Assembly (NCBI RefSeq): GCF_004353915.1
Contig: NZ_SMRP01000009.1
Coordinates: 228,036-292,035 of the forward strand
Length of the DNA: 64,000 bases
Source of the DNA: Paraburkholderia silviterrae
GTDB taxonomy: Bacteria; Pseudomonadota; Gammaproteobacteria; Burkholderiales; Burkholderiaceae
Reading direction: 5' to 3'
The position numbers and the translations under genes were made by a program. Of this stretch, positions 16,855-25,527 are shown one piece after another (position 1 is the stretch's first letter; every line of letters begins with the position of its first letter). A model generated the notes under the pieces. It was not told the origin of the DNA. It made no database searches and worked only from the letters and a program-made list of their open reading frames with translations.

Positions 16855-18324
16855 TCATTCGTTGACACGCCGGCCAATTGATTGACGCGCTGCCGCCCGC
16901 CCGGCGGCCCCATGCCACCAGACCACTGCGGCCGCGATCGATAGCGAGCCCGCCACCATGGCGCTCAAGTGCATGCCCCGTGCAATCGCGTGGCTCGCGC
17001 CAACCAGCGTTCCGCACCATGCCACCCCAAGCGCCGCGCCAACCTGGCGTGCCGCGTTCAGCACGCCAGCCGCAATGCCTGAACGGCGATCCTCCACCGC
17101 CGTCATGAGCGTGGCCGTGGTCGCCGGCGTGATCAAGCTCGCGGCCAGGCCGATCGCCGGCAATGGCAGCGCGAGCAGCGCATACGGGGCCGCTGCGCCA
17201 ACGCCCGCAAGACCGAAAAATCCCGCGGCGGACAGCAGGCAGGCACCGGTCACGAGGTGCTTCGCCCCGAGCCAGCCGAGAGCGCGCTTCGAGATCAAGC
17301 TCCCCACCGGAACCGGCAACGTCAGCGGCAGGAACGCCAAGCCCGCCTGCATCGGCGTATAGCCCTGTTGCCGCTGCAACAGCAGGCTGAGTTCGAATAG
17401 CAGTCCGTAGAACGTGAACGCGGAAACCATCGACACGAAGACGCCACCCGCGAAGAGCGGCTGGCGAAACAGCTTCATCGGCAGCATCGGTTGCGCCCGC
17501 ATCGTTTCTATGGTGACGAAGATCACGCCAGCCGCGAGCGCGCCGGCGGCAAGCGCCGGCTGCCAGCCGTATGCGGGTACGTCGATGACCAGCATGTTGA
17601 GCAGCCCGAGCGCCACAATGCCCGCAGCCTGGCCCGCGAAATCGAACTTGCGCGCAGCGGCCTCGGCCCATCTGAAGGGGGCAGCGTGCCTCACGCGCAA
17701 GGCCAGGACCATGCCCGCCATGCAGATCGGCACGTTCACCAGAAAAATGCTGCGCCAGCCGGCGAGACCGACAAGAACGCCGCCGAGCAGCGGTCCCGAC
17801 GCCATGGCAATGCCGCCCAGCCCCGCCCACAAGCCGAATACCGCTGCGCGTTCGCGCGAATCCGCCCACGTATGGCTGATGAGCGTCATGGAAGCGGGCA
17901 CCAGCAGCGCAGCGCCCCCACCCTGCAAGCTGCGCGCCGCGATGAGCATCGGCAGGCCCGGTGCACATGCGCACAGCGCCGACGCCACCGTGAAGCAAGC
18001 AAGGCCGGCGATATAGACATTGCGCGCGCCGAGCCGGTCGCCAAGCGTGCCGCCCGTCAACAGGAGGCTCGCGAAAGTCAGTGTGTAGGCGTTCAAGACC
18101 CACTGCAAGCCGGACACACTGCCTGCCAGATCCAGCCCGATGCGCCCGAGCGCGAGATTGACGATCGACGTGTCGAGAATGACGATCACGTAGCTCAGGC
18201 TCGTTGCCAGCAGCACGCGGCGTTGCTGCGCAGTCTCGACAACGCGGTTGTCACTACGGTCACTGCGGTTGTCGATGCCGCTGTTCATCCGGCTGTTCAT
18301 CCGGCTCTTCATGCGCTTGTCCAC
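16855..18324 (-). CDS. MFS drug:proton antiporter, DHA2 (EmrB/QacA) type
   Basis: This 489-aa exporter has about 14 membrane helices. Family motifs are visible: SYVIVILDTSIVNLALGRI in helix 1, WVLNAYTLTFASLLLTGGTLGDRLGARNV in helices 2-3, and RSLQGGGAALLVPASMTLI (motif C-like). The GTG at 18324 is supported by GGGAG about 8 nt upstream. The first 28 residues are an Arg/Ser/Asn/Asp-rich tail coded by short tandem repeats (MKSRMNSRMNS), unusual for this family. It is divergent from an ArsR-type regulator, a common efflux pair. The substrate is unknown. Confidence 0.88.
   Translation of the reverse strand: MDKRMKSRMNSRMNSGIDNRSDRSDNRVVETAQQRRVLLATSLSYVIVILDTSIVNLALGRIGLDLAGSVSGLQWVLNAYTLTFASLLLTGGTLGDRLGARNVYIAGLACFTVASALCACAPGLPMLIAARSLQGGGAALLVPASMTLISHTWADSRERAAVFGLWAGLGGIAMASGPLLGGVLVGLAGWRSIFLVNVPICMAGMVLALRVRHAAPFRWAEAAARKFDFAGQAAGIVALGLLNMLVIDVPAYGWQPALAAGALAAGVIFVTIETMRAQPMLPMKLFRQPLFAGGVFVSMVSAFTFYGLLFELSLLLQRQQGYTPMQAGLAFLPLTLPVPVGSLISKRALGWLGAKHLVTGACLLSAAGFFGLAGVGAAAPYALLALPLPAIGLAASLITPATTATLMTAVEDRRSGIAAGVLNAARQVGAALGVAWCGTLVGASHAIARGMHLSAMVAGSLSIAAAVVWWHGAAGRAAARQSIGRRVNE
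18280..18315. repeat. Three 12-bp tandem repeats in the DHA2 exporter N-terminus
   Basis: Units GCTGTTCATCCG, GCTGTTCATCCG and GCTCTTCATGCG run in tandem and encode the repeated tetrapeptide of the exporter's N-terminal tail. A 12-bp unit keeps frame, so copy number could change tail length without loss of function. Confidence 0.7.
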
Positions 18325-18466
18325 GCGCGGGCTCCCTTTGCGATGGTCGGTCGACCTGGCTGTCCGTCACCAGTATCGAAGATCGCCGTGGACCGATGCT
18401 TCGATGCCTGTCGAAGCATGCGCGCGCCGATTGGCGATATGCTGGCGTCGAATCCCGGGGGCTACG

Positions 18467-19207
18467 ATGAGCAATTCACCCAATCTGTCTTCCACCGCGT
18501 TTCTGATTGCCGACGCCGCGCGCGCCGCCATGCTGATGGCGCTGGCCGACGGCCGCGCCCGGCCGGCCGGCGAGCTGGCGTTTGCCGCGGGCGTGACCGC
18601 GCAGACGGCCAGCAGCCACCTCGCAAAGCTGCTGGACGGCGGCCTGCTCGCGGTCGAAAAGGAAGGGCGTCACCGCTATTACCGGCTCGCTGACCCGCGC
18701 GTCGCGGAGGTGCTCGAAGGGCTGGCGGCCATCAGCACCGGCCGCAGCGTCCGCCGCAAGCCATTGGGCGGCGAAGCGCAAAAGCTGCGCTTCGCGCGCT
18801 GTTGCTACGATCACCTCGCCGGGCAAATTGGCGTGGCCGTGACGCAATGCCTGATGGAGCGCGGCTATCTCGCGCCGGGCAACGAACGCAGGCTCGATGT
18901 GACCTCAGCCGGCGCGGCCTGGTTCGGCAGTCTCGGGCTCGATGTGGCGACCCTCAAGCCGGGTCGCCACGGCATCGCGCGGCAATGCCTCGACTGGACG
19001 GAGCGCCAGCATCACCTCGCCGGCCCGCTCGGCGTGCGGTTCATGACCCTATTGTGTGCCCGGGGCTGGTTGCGGCGCACGCAATCCTCACGGGCCGTTC
19101 AGGTCACGCCGGACGGCTGGGCCGCTTTGAAGAGCGAGTTGGGATTGACGCCCGCAGCGCTCGAGCGTCTCGCGCAAGGAGAAAGCGGCACGCCGGCGCG
19201 CACGTAA
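18467..19207 (+). CDS. ArsR-type winged-helix transcriptional regulator
   Basis: This 246-aa protein has an N-terminal ArsR HTH at residues 10-85: ARAAMLMALADGRARPAGELAF, then AGVTAQTASSHLAKLLDGGLL and the wing EKEGRHRYYRLAD. A second conserved region (KLRFARCCYDHLAGQIGVAV; RHGIARQCLDWTERQHHLAGPLG) contains Cys and His residues and may bind the effector. The start was chosen at the ATG after a GGGGG stretch; an in-frame ATG at 18248 runs into the exporter's promoter. It is divergent from the DHA2 exporter and probably represses it. Confidence 0.82.
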   Translation: MSNSPNLSSTAFLIADAARAAMLMALADGRARPAGELAFAAGVTAQTASSHLAKLLDGGLLAVEKEGRHRYYRLADPRVAEVLEGLAAISTGRSVRRKPLGGEAQKLRFARCCYDHLAGQIGVAVTQCLMERGYLAPGNERRLDVTSAGAAWFGSLGLDVATLKPGRHGIARQCLDWTERQHHLAGPLGVRFMTLLCARGWLRRTQSSRAVQVTPDGWAALKSELGLTPAALERLAQGESGTPART

Positions 19208-19228
19208 TCGCGCCGGCCGCGTCGAGCG

Positions 19229-19507
19229 CTATCCGGCCGAGCCTGCGCCGTGCATGTCGTCGGCATCGTCGTCAGCGTCGGCATCGTCGTCAGCGTCGCC
19301 GAGCGTGTCGGGATCGATTTCCAGCACGCGGCAGACGTCGCGCACGAATTCGCTCATGGCGGCAAGGCATTCGGGGCTGTGCGGCGGGAAATCCTCGGGA
19401 TTCTTCTTGCCCTGCGCCCGCCTGATCGCGCGAATGCTGGCCTCCAGTGCCCGCGCTTCGGCCCAGATCGATTGGTTCTCGGGAGGTTTCGGATGTTCGC
19501 ACGCCAT
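19229..19507 (-). CDS. Small protein with Asp/Ala repeat tail, hypothetical
   Basis: This 92-aa frame begins MACEHPKPPENQSIWAEARA and contains a helical middle (SIRAIRRAQGKKNPEDFPPH, then AAMSEFVRDVCRVLEIDPD) followed by an acidic low-complexity tail DADDDADADDDADDMHG, coded by 18-bp imperfect tandem repeats. The middle part looks like a genuine folded segment. There is no strong Shine-Dalgarno and no known family. It lies between the ArsR-type gene and the NCS1 transporter. Confidence 0.45.
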   Translation of the reverse strand: MACEHPKPPENQSIWAEARALEASIRAIRRAQGKKNPEDFPPHSPECLAAMSEFVRDVCRVLEIDPDTLGDADDDADADDDADDMHGAGSAG

Positions 19508-19671
19508 GCCCTGATTGACGGCAACGGGGACGCAAACTTTAGAGGCGTGCAAGGTTCGGACGACGGTGCGGTGCAGCAAAGTGTTTTGGCGCAGCGCGGC
19601 TGCCGGGCCGGGCCGGCGCAGCGCGATCGTCGCGATCGCGCCAGCACCAGCTGTGAGCATCTCCTGTGCGC

Positions 19672-21153
19672 TTACTCCAGCGCGCCCAGTCCCCCATTCT
19701 TCCCCGAATGCGCCATGGTGCGCCGCGCCGCGCCGCCCATCGCGACGTAATACGTCACGCCCGCAGCGACGAAACCGATCGGCCAGGCAAACGCGGCAAT
19801 CGCAGAGAGCGCGGGAACCAGCGCAATCACGACCGCTGCACCCGCCGTTGGCACGAACACGGCCAATGCCCGCGGATTGAAGCCGTTGCGATAGAAGTAT
19901 TCGCCGCCCTCGTCCGAGCGATACAGGTCGTTGAGGTTGACCACGCCGCGCCGGATCAGGAAATAGTCGGCGGCCATGATCCCGAAGAGCGGCCCGAGAA
20001 ACGCGCCAAGGCCGCCGAGGAAGTAGTTCACGACCACAGGATTCGAGTACAGGTTCCAGGGCATGACGACCAGCGCCAGCACCGCGCTGATGACGCCGCC
20101 GCGACGGAACGTGATGCGCTTGGGCCAGACGTTGGCGAGATCGTAGGCGGGCGACACGAAGTTGAGGACGACGTTCACGCCGATGGTCGCGACGATGAAC
20201 ATCAGCGCGCCCACGACCAGCACGAACGTGTTCGGCACTTTCGCGAGAATCAGCGCGGGGTCGGTGATGGCCTTGCCGAACACCACCACGGTGCCTACCG
20301 TCATCGTGATGCTGATGGCCGCGAAGGCCGCGAAATTGATTGGGATTCCCCAGAAATTGCCGACGATCACCGACCGTTCCGATTTCGCGAACCGGGTGAA
20401 GTCGCAATAGTTGAGCAGCATGGTCGCATAGGTGGAGACCAGCAAGAACGCACCGGTCAGGATGCCCTGCACCACCCCGCTACCCGACAATGGCTTGACG
20501 GACAGGTTCATCGGCAGGTGCCAGTCGGCCATCGCGAAGAGCCACACGGCCATCAGCAGCATCACGACCCACACGATCGGTCCCGCCCAGTCCTGGAAGC
20601 GGCGGACCGCTTCCATGCCGCGCGTGATCACGAGCAGTTGCATGACCCAGAGAAACACGAAGCAGGCCCAGCCCAGGTACGACAGGCCTAGCAGGCTCTG
20701 GTCCTCCCAGTGCTGCAAGGCGGGATTGATGCGCAGCAGCAGCACGACCACCGCGGTCGACGCGAGGTAGGTCTGAATGCCGTACCAGCAGATGGCGATG
20801 ACCGCGCGGATCAAGGCCGGCACGTTGGCCCCCCAGATGCCGAAGCTGATTCTCGCCATGACGGGAAACGGGACGCCGGTCTGCTGCCCCATGCGTCCGG
20901 CCCAGTTCATGCCGAAGAACAGAATCGCGGTCCCGATCAGAATGGACGCGAGCACCTGCCACCCCGTCATCCCGAGCACGAACAGGCCCGCCACGAACGT
21001 ATAGGTGCCGATGTTGTGTATCGCCGACATCCAGACGGCGAAGAAGCTATAGGACGTCCACTTTCGCTCGGTGGTGGGCGCCAGGTCGTCGTTGTACAGC
21101 CGGCCTGTCGGGTCCAGCCTTGCCAGTTGCCTGTCCTGTCTATCCACGATCAT
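19672..21153 (-). CDS. NCS1-family nucleobase/hydantoin:cation symporter
   Basis: This 493-aa inner-membrane carrier has about 12 helices. It shows the NCS1 opening NDDLAPTTERKWTSYSFFAVWMS, the helix 1 stretch IHNIGTYTFVAGLF, GVPFPVMARISFGIWGAN in helix 3, and NYCDFTRFAKSERSVIVGNFWG. The last motifs are typical of allantoin, hydantoin, uracil or purine importers. The ATG at 21153 has GAGGAG close upstream. The next gene upstream on the same strand encodes a dihydropyrimidinase-type enzyme, 110 bp away, so the substrate is probably a hydantoin, dihydropyrimidine or allantoin. Confidence 0.87.
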   Translation of the reverse strand: MIVDRQDRQLARLDPTGRLYNDDLAPTTERKWTSYSFFAVWMSAIHNIGTYTFVAGLFVLGMTGWQVLASILIGTAILFFGMNWAGRMGQQTGVPFPVMARISFGIWGANVPALIRAVIAICWYGIQTYLASTAVVVLLLRINPALQHWEDQSLLGLSYLGWACFVFLWVMQLLVITRGMEAVRRFQDWAGPIVWVVMLLMAVWLFAMADWHLPMNLSVKPLSGSGVVQGILTGAFLLVSTYATMLLNYCDFTRFAKSERSVIVGNFWGIPINFAAFAAISITMTVGTVVVFGKAITDPALILAKVPNTFVLVVGALMFIVATIGVNVVLNFVSPAYDLANVWPKRITFRRGGVISAVLALVVMPWNLYSNPVVVNYFLGGLGAFLGPLFGIMAADYFLIRRGVVNLNDLYRSDEGGEYFYRNGFNPRALAVFVPTAGAAVVIALVPALSAIAAFAWPIGFVAAGVTYYVAMGGAARRTMAHSGKNGGLGALE

Positions 21154-21263
21154 CTCTCCTCGCATAAACCGGCCGCTCAAATTAATTAGTTAAGCGAAAC
21201 TTCCACGATTCAGCCGGCACTCCATGAATGGAACCCACACAACTTTCGATCAGCGCGACTGGC

Positions 21264-22688
21264 TCAGCCGCGCGCACCGTGAGGCGCAAGCGAGGGCTTC
21301 CCACAGCGCAGGAAACGCCCTCGCCCACGGCGCGGATGGAACTCGCCGTCCCAGACCACCGTTCCGCCGATCAGCGTGATGGCGGGCCAGGCCCGCAGCG
21401 TCTGGCCTTCGTAGGGGGTGTAATCGACCGCATGATGCAGGTCCGCATTGCGCAGCACGAATTCGCGCTCGCCCCAGATGACCAGATCGGCGTCACTGCC
21501 GATCGCGATGGTGCCTTTGCGCGGGTGCAAGCCATAGGCCTTGGCCGGATTGGTGGCCGTGAGCTCGACGAAGCGGTTCAGCGTCATGCGCCCCGCCAGC
21601 ACGCCTTCGGAATAGAGCAAGGGCATGCGCGTCTCCACGCCGGGAATGCCGTTCGGAATATGGCGAAACGAGACTTCCTCGCCGGCGGGCTTCTTGCCTT
21701 CGGGTGCGTCGTAGCGGAACGGCGCGTGGTCGGAGCTGAAGAGCGTGAAGAGGCCGTCGTTCAGGCCGTCCCAGATCACTTGCTGGTTGGCCTTGTCGCG
21801 CGGCGGCGGGCTGCAGACGCACTTCGCGCCCTGGTAGTTGTCGTCGAGGCCGAGATCGGCGGCGGTCAGAAAGAGGTATTGCGGGCAGGTTTCGGCATAC
21901 ACCTTGAGGCCGCGTGAGCGCGCCCAGCGGATCTGCTCGACGGCCTCGCGTCCCGAGACGTGCACGATCAGAACCGGAACGTCGACCAGCTCGGCCAGCG
22001 TAATGGCCCGGTGCGTGGCCTCGCGCTCCACCAGCAGCGGCCGCGCGTGCGCATGAAAGCGCGGCGCCGTGCGGCCCGCGGCTTCGAGGCGCTTGGTCAG
22101 CCATTCGATACAGTCGGCGTTCTCGGCATGCACCATGGCCATCGCGCCGTATTCGCGCGCGACCGAGAGCACATCGAGGATCTGGCCGTCGTCGAGCTTC
22201 AGGTCCTCATAGGTCATGTAGATCTTGAAGGACGTGTAGCCCTCGGCGATCAGCGCGGGCAACTCCTCCTCGAGCACCTTCGGCGTGGGGTCGCTCACGA
22301 TCAGATGGAATGCATAGTCGACATGGGCCTTGCCCTCGGCACGGCCGTGATAGTCGTCCACGGCCGCGCGCAGCGACTGCCCTTTTTCCTGCGCGGCGAA
22401 CGGAATCACGGTGGTGGTCCCGCCGCAGGCCGCTGCGCGCGTGCCCGAGTCGAAGTCGTCGGCCATGCGCAGCGGCGGCGCCATCGGCTGATCGAAATGG
22501 CAGTGCGCATCCACGCCGCCCGGCGTCACGACGCGCCCGGCCGCATCGATCTCGCGCGAGCCTGCCGCCAAGTTCATGCCCAGTTGGACGATGCGCCCCC
22601 CGGCTATGCCGATGTCGGCAACAAAGGTGTCGCTGGCCGTGGCCACGCGTGCATTGCGGATCACCAGTTCGAGCGCCGAAGCTGCCAC
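21264..22688 (-). CDS. Dihydropyrimidinase / hydantoinase
   Basis: This 474-aa cytoplasmic metal-dependent amidohydrolase opens cyclic ureides such as dihydrouracil, hydantoins or related rings. The first metal site is GGVDAHCHFDQP, the carbamylated Lys lies in SFKIYMTYEDL, further ligands are in VHAENAD and IVHVSG, and the catalytic Asp is in SSDHAPF. The GTG at 22688 has GGGAG 8 nt upstream and restores normal length; an ATG at 22769 lies in the operator region. The gene order, GntR regulator / hydantoinase / NCS1 permease, suggests a ureide utilisation operon. Allantoinase is a possible alternative, given the uraD cluster 4 kb away. Confidence 0.87.
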   Translation of the reverse strand: MAASALELVIRNARVATASDTFVADIGIAGGRIVQLGMNLAAGSREIDAAGRVVTPGGVDAHCHFDQPMAPPLRMADDFDSGTRAAACGGTTTVIPFAAQEKGQSLRAAVDDYHGRAEGKAHVDYAFHLIVSDPTPKVLEEELPALIAEGYTSFKIYMTYEDLKLDDGQILDVLSVAREYGAMAMVHAENADCIEWLTKRLEAAGRTAPRFHAHARPLLVEREATHRAITLAELVDVPVLIVHVSGREAVEQIRWARSRGLKVYAETCPQYLFLTAADLGLDDNYQGAKCVCSPPPRDKANQQVIWDGLNDGLFTLFSSDHAPFRYDAPEGKKPAGEEVSFRHIPNGIPGVETRMPLLYSEGVLAGRMTLNRFVELTATNPAKAYGLHPRKGTIAIGSDADLVIWGEREFVLRNADLHHAVDYTPYEGQTLRAWPAITLIGGTVVWDGEFHPRRGRGRFLRCGKPSLAPHGARG

Positions 22689-22747
22689 CTGAAGTCTCCC
22701 GGCTTGAAAATTAGTCTTATGAATCAATGGCAAGCATGCGGGCTTGC

Positions 22748-22810
22748 ATGTCGACATCATAGTCAACAATGTTGTTTACAACACTAGTGTTTACATGAAT
22801 GTCGACAATG
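22748..22810. promoter_or_regulatory. Operator cluster between hydantoinase and GntR genes
   Basis: The divergent region holds a 14-nt dyad TGTTGTTTACAACA (22770-22783), an overlapping 12-nt perfect palindrome AACACTAGTGTT (22780-22791), and a second TGTTTACA copy at 22789. The palindrome ATGTCGACAT at 22748-22757 is partly repeated as ATGTCGACAA near 22799. FCD-type GntR proteins commonly bind TTGT-NN-ACAA dyads, so this is the likely site of the adjacent regulator. Confidence 0.55.
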
Positions 22811-22908
22811 CGGGAGGCCGCCGGTATCCTGACCGGGTGCGATGCGCAGCGTCGCCGGGCGCACTCCCCCCGCGCCGACTGATTCACCGCAAACGAGAGG
22901 CCATCACC

Positions 22909-23661
22909 GTGCCCGCTATCGACGAGCTCGCTACGCCCCCTGCCGACAAGCCCGCCGCGCGCAAGCGCAAGCCCGCTGCGCCATCGCGCGCGCCACGGGA
23001 GCTGAGCCAGGAAGAGATCTACGAGCGCATCTACACGGCGATCCTCGAACACCGGCTGCACCCGGGCACCAAGCTCGCGGAAGAGCGTCTTGCCGAGATC
23101 TTCAATGCGAGCCGCGGGCGCATCCGCGAAGTGCTGGCGAGACTCGCGCATGAGCAAGTCGTCGAGCTGGTTCCGCAGAAAGGCGCTTACGTGGCCCGGC
23201 CGTCCATCGAGCAGGCGCTCGACGTCTTCGAAGCGCGCCGCTTGATCGAGCCTGCGGTGATGCGCAGGCTCGTGGAGACCTTGAGTGCCGAAAAGCTCGA
23301 ACGCCTGCGCGAGCACGAAGCGCTCGAGGCCGAGGCCCGCCAGCGCGAAGACAAGCGCGCCGTGATCCGGCTCTCGGGCGAGTTCCATTCGCTCGCGGCG
23401 GACCTCGCGGGGAATTCGGCGCTGGCGCGCACCATGCGGGAGCTTTCGGTGCTGACGTGTCTCATGATCTTTCTCTATGACGCGCCTACGGCAACCTGTT
23501 GCCGCGCGGATGAGCACTCGCAGATCGTCGAGGCCATCGCCAAACGCGATGCGGGACGCGCCGAGCGTCTGATGCTCGAGCACCTGGATCATATTCAAAG
23601 CAGCATGAAGCTCGAGTCGGAAACCGGTCAGGTCGATCTCGAAGAGATTTTCAGAACTTGA
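22909..23661 (+). CDS. GntR-family regulator, FCD subfamily
   Basis: This 250-aa regulator has a basic Pro/Ala tail, a winged HTH at about residues 35-95 (IYERIYTAILEHRLHPGTKL, then LAEIFNASRGRIREVLARL), and an FCD all-helical ligand domain (ARRLIEPAVMRRLVETL; FHSLAADLAGNSALARTM; DEHSQIVEAIAKRDAGRAERLM) whose Asp/His residues usually hold a metal. The GTG at 22909 has GAGAGG upstream; an ATG at 22744 would translate the operator. It is divergent from the hydantoinase gene and probably represses it until a ureide or its product binds. Confidence 0.85.
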   Translation: MPAIDELATPPADKPAARKRKPAAPSRAPRELSQEEIYERIYTAILEHRLHPGTKLAEERLAEIFNASRGRIREVLARLAHEQVVELVPQKGAYVARPSIEQALDVFEARRLIEPAVMRRLVETLSAEKLERLREHEALEAEARQREDKRAVIRLSGEFHSLAADLAGNSALARTMRELSVLTCLMIFLYDAPTATCCRADEHSQIVEAIAKRDAGRAERLMLEHLDHIQSSMKLESETGQVDLEEIFRT

Positions 23662-23831
23662 TGGGCGCGCGCTGCGCTCGGCCTCGCCGACGTAGAAGCG
23701 CTGCGCCGCGCCGCTGCCGAAGGCGTCAGAGAACTACTGGAGTAAGCATGCGTTTGCGCGGCGCCGAATGGAGATCGGCGCGATTTCTTTGGCGTTTTTC
23801 TGGCGTTAATCAGGGGTCTGCCTGCCCGCAC

Positions 23832-24761
23832 TCATGCGAGCCGGCAGACACCCTCCTCGCCCACCTTGACCCGACCATCGGCCACGAGTTCGGCCAGATG
23901 CTGCGAAATGGTCCGCGTCTCCGCCGAGACCACCCACGGGTTTTCATAGCCGGGCGGATACAGCAGCCGTTGCTCGACCAATTGCTCCAGCGTCTTGGGC
24001 GACTCCTTCAGCCATGCCAGCAGGCGCTGCTCGCGTTCGTCGATCCTGGCGGCAAACGCGGCGAGGTCGCGCAAGAAATGCTCACGGTCGGTGTACACGC
24101 CCCGGTGGTGCGAGGTGACCCAAACCTTGGCCGGAATATCCGGCAACCGCGCGAGGCTGTGGCGGAAATCGCGCAAGCTCGAACAGGTGTCGCCATAGTA
24201 AGGCCCAAAGCCGGTCAGATCGATATCGCCCGTAAAGGCCACGCCCTCTGGCTCGACCAGCAGGACACAGTGGCCGGCGGTGTGGCCCGGCAGGTGGAAT
24301 GCGCGAATGCGCGACTGGCCGAGCTCCCAGCACGCACCGTTCACGTAGCCTTGCGCGTCCGGCCGCGGCGCATAGAAGAAGTCGCGCTCGAGCATGGCCC
24401 GCAACGCGCCAGGGTCCTTCGCACCCGTGCCGTAGGCCGCGAACATGCCCTCCCAGCTACGGATGGCCGGCAAATCGGCTTCATGCACATGGACGGCAGC
24501 GCGGGGAATGCGGTGCAGGCCGGCCATATGATCTTCGTGCACGTGCCCCATGACCACTAGCTCGGTCGCATCGAACTCGGCGCCGATGTGGTTCGAGACC
24601 AGCGGCGTATCGAAGGCCGCACGCGTGTCCGAGCCACGAATGAGCACCTGGTTGCCGTCGGGATATTTGCCGTTCTTCGCGCCGAACAGGACCGAAACGC
24701 GCCCGAAGTCGGCGCGCGCGATGGATACGTGAGAAGCGGAGTTACCGGCAACGTGACTCAT
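23832..24761 (-). CDS. MBL-fold metallo-hydrolase
   Basis: This 309-aa hydrolase of unknown substrate carries the dinuclear metal motif GHVHEDHMAG (residues about 71-80), a distal His in LPGHTAGHCVLL, the bridging Asp in FTGDIDLTGFGP, and a last His in VTSHHRG. The C-terminal 60 residues (TLEQLVEQRLLYPP; ETRTISQHLAELVADGRV) form a winged-helix-like segment as in lactamase-B proteins of the RNase Z/LACTB2 type. It stands alone, convergent with the GntR gene. Thioesterase or lactonase activity is possible. Confidence 0.8.
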   Translation of the reverse strand: MSHVAGNSASHVSIARADFGRVSVLFGAKNGKYPDGNQVLIRGSDTRAAFDTPLVSNHIGAEFDATELVVMGHVHEDHMAGLHRIPRAAVHVHEADLPAIRSWEGMFAAYGTGAKDPGALRAMLERDFFYAPRPDAQGYVNGACWELGQSRIRAFHLPGHTAGHCVLLVEPEGVAFTGDIDLTGFGPYYGDTCSSLRDFRHSLARLPDIPAKVWVTSHHRGVYTDREHFLRDLAAFAARIDEREQRLLAWLKESPKTLEQLVEQRLLYPPGYENPWVVSAETRTISQHLAELVADGRVKVGEEGVCRLA

Positions 24762-24824
24762 GTCGATCCATCCCTGTGCAAATGGTGATTGCCACAGCAG
24801 CGACCGGAAAAAGCCGAACGCCGG

Positions 24825-25169
24825 TCACGCCTTCTTGACGAACTCCGATTTCAGGCTCATCGCACCAAAACCATCGACTTTGCAGTCGATGTCGTGATCG
24901 CTATCCACGAGGCGAATGTTTTTCACCTTGGTGCCCATCTTGATCACGCCGCCGGAACCCTTCAGCTTGAGATCCTTGATGACGGTGACGGTATCGCCGT
25001 CCTGCAAAATATTGCCCGCCGAATCGCGATACACCATTGCGGCAGGCTCGGCCGCCGCTGCCTCGGCGCCCACGGCCCATTCGTGGCCGCATTCCGGGCA
25101 AATATAGACGGCACCGTCTTCATACACGAATTCGGAGTGACATTGCGGGCACGGCGGTAATGCGTTCAT
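24825..25169 (-). CDS. yjdM: PhnA/YjdM-family zinc-ribbon protein
   Basis: This 114-aa cytoplasmic protein starts MNALPPCPQCHSEFVYEDG and contains a four-Cys zinc ribbon (CPQC then CPECGHEW), followed by the PhnA domain with DGDTVTVIKDLKLKGS, IKMGTKVKNIRLVDSDHDIDCKVDGFG and the terminal LKSEFVKK. It was once named for alkylphosphonate use, but family members are not required for that, and phosphonoacetate hydrolase PhnA is a different protein. The ATG at 25169 was chosen over an upstream TTG. It has no linked phosphonate genes here. Confidence 0.9.
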   Translation of the reverse strand: MNALPPCPQCHSEFVYEDGAVYICPECGHEWAVGAEAAAAEPAAMVYRDSAGNILQDGDTVTVIKDLKLKGSGGVIKMGTKVKNIRLVDSDHDIDCKVDGFGAMSLKSEFVKKA

Positions 25170-25302
25170 AGTCAATTCTCACGCCCGTTGAAGGCGGTTG
25201 TTACGGTGTTGGTCGACGGATGGTCCGTATGCCGCGTATGCATCGCGGCCGCGGCATCCGGCGGTTCGGGTTCAGAAGGCCGCGGCGCGGACTTGACAGG
25301 AC

Positions 25303-25491
25303 TTACCGGCGCGTGCGCGTACCGACAGTGCTCTTCGTCTTGTAGGTCACGCCATGCTGCGAGAGGTATTCGCGGATCAATTGCCGGACGACCTGTGAAG
25401 GCGTCAGATCCTGTGCCGCGCACAGCTCTTCAAATGCCGCCTTCTTTGCGGGGTCGATCAGAATCGTCAGTCGGGCGCTTTTGGTTTCCAT
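25303..25491 (-). CDS. Ribbon-helix-helix DNA-binding protein
   Basis: This 62-aa protein has the Arc/MetJ/CopG layout: a beta strand SARLTILIDP, helix A KKAAFEELCAAQD, turn LTPSQ, and helix B VVRQLIREYLSQHG, followed by a basic tail. It would bind DNA as a dimer and might be autoregulatory. A TATAAT box about 30 nt upstream (near 25527 on the minus strand) is a plausible -10. No toxin partner is adjacent, so an antitoxin role is not supported. Confidence 0.7.
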   Translation of the reverse strand: METKSARLTILIDPAKKAAFEELCAAQDLTPSQVVRQLIREYLSQHGVTYKTKSTVGTRTRR

Positions 25492-25527
25492 TACGCAGGT
25501 CATTCGGGTCTGGACAGGTTAATCAAA

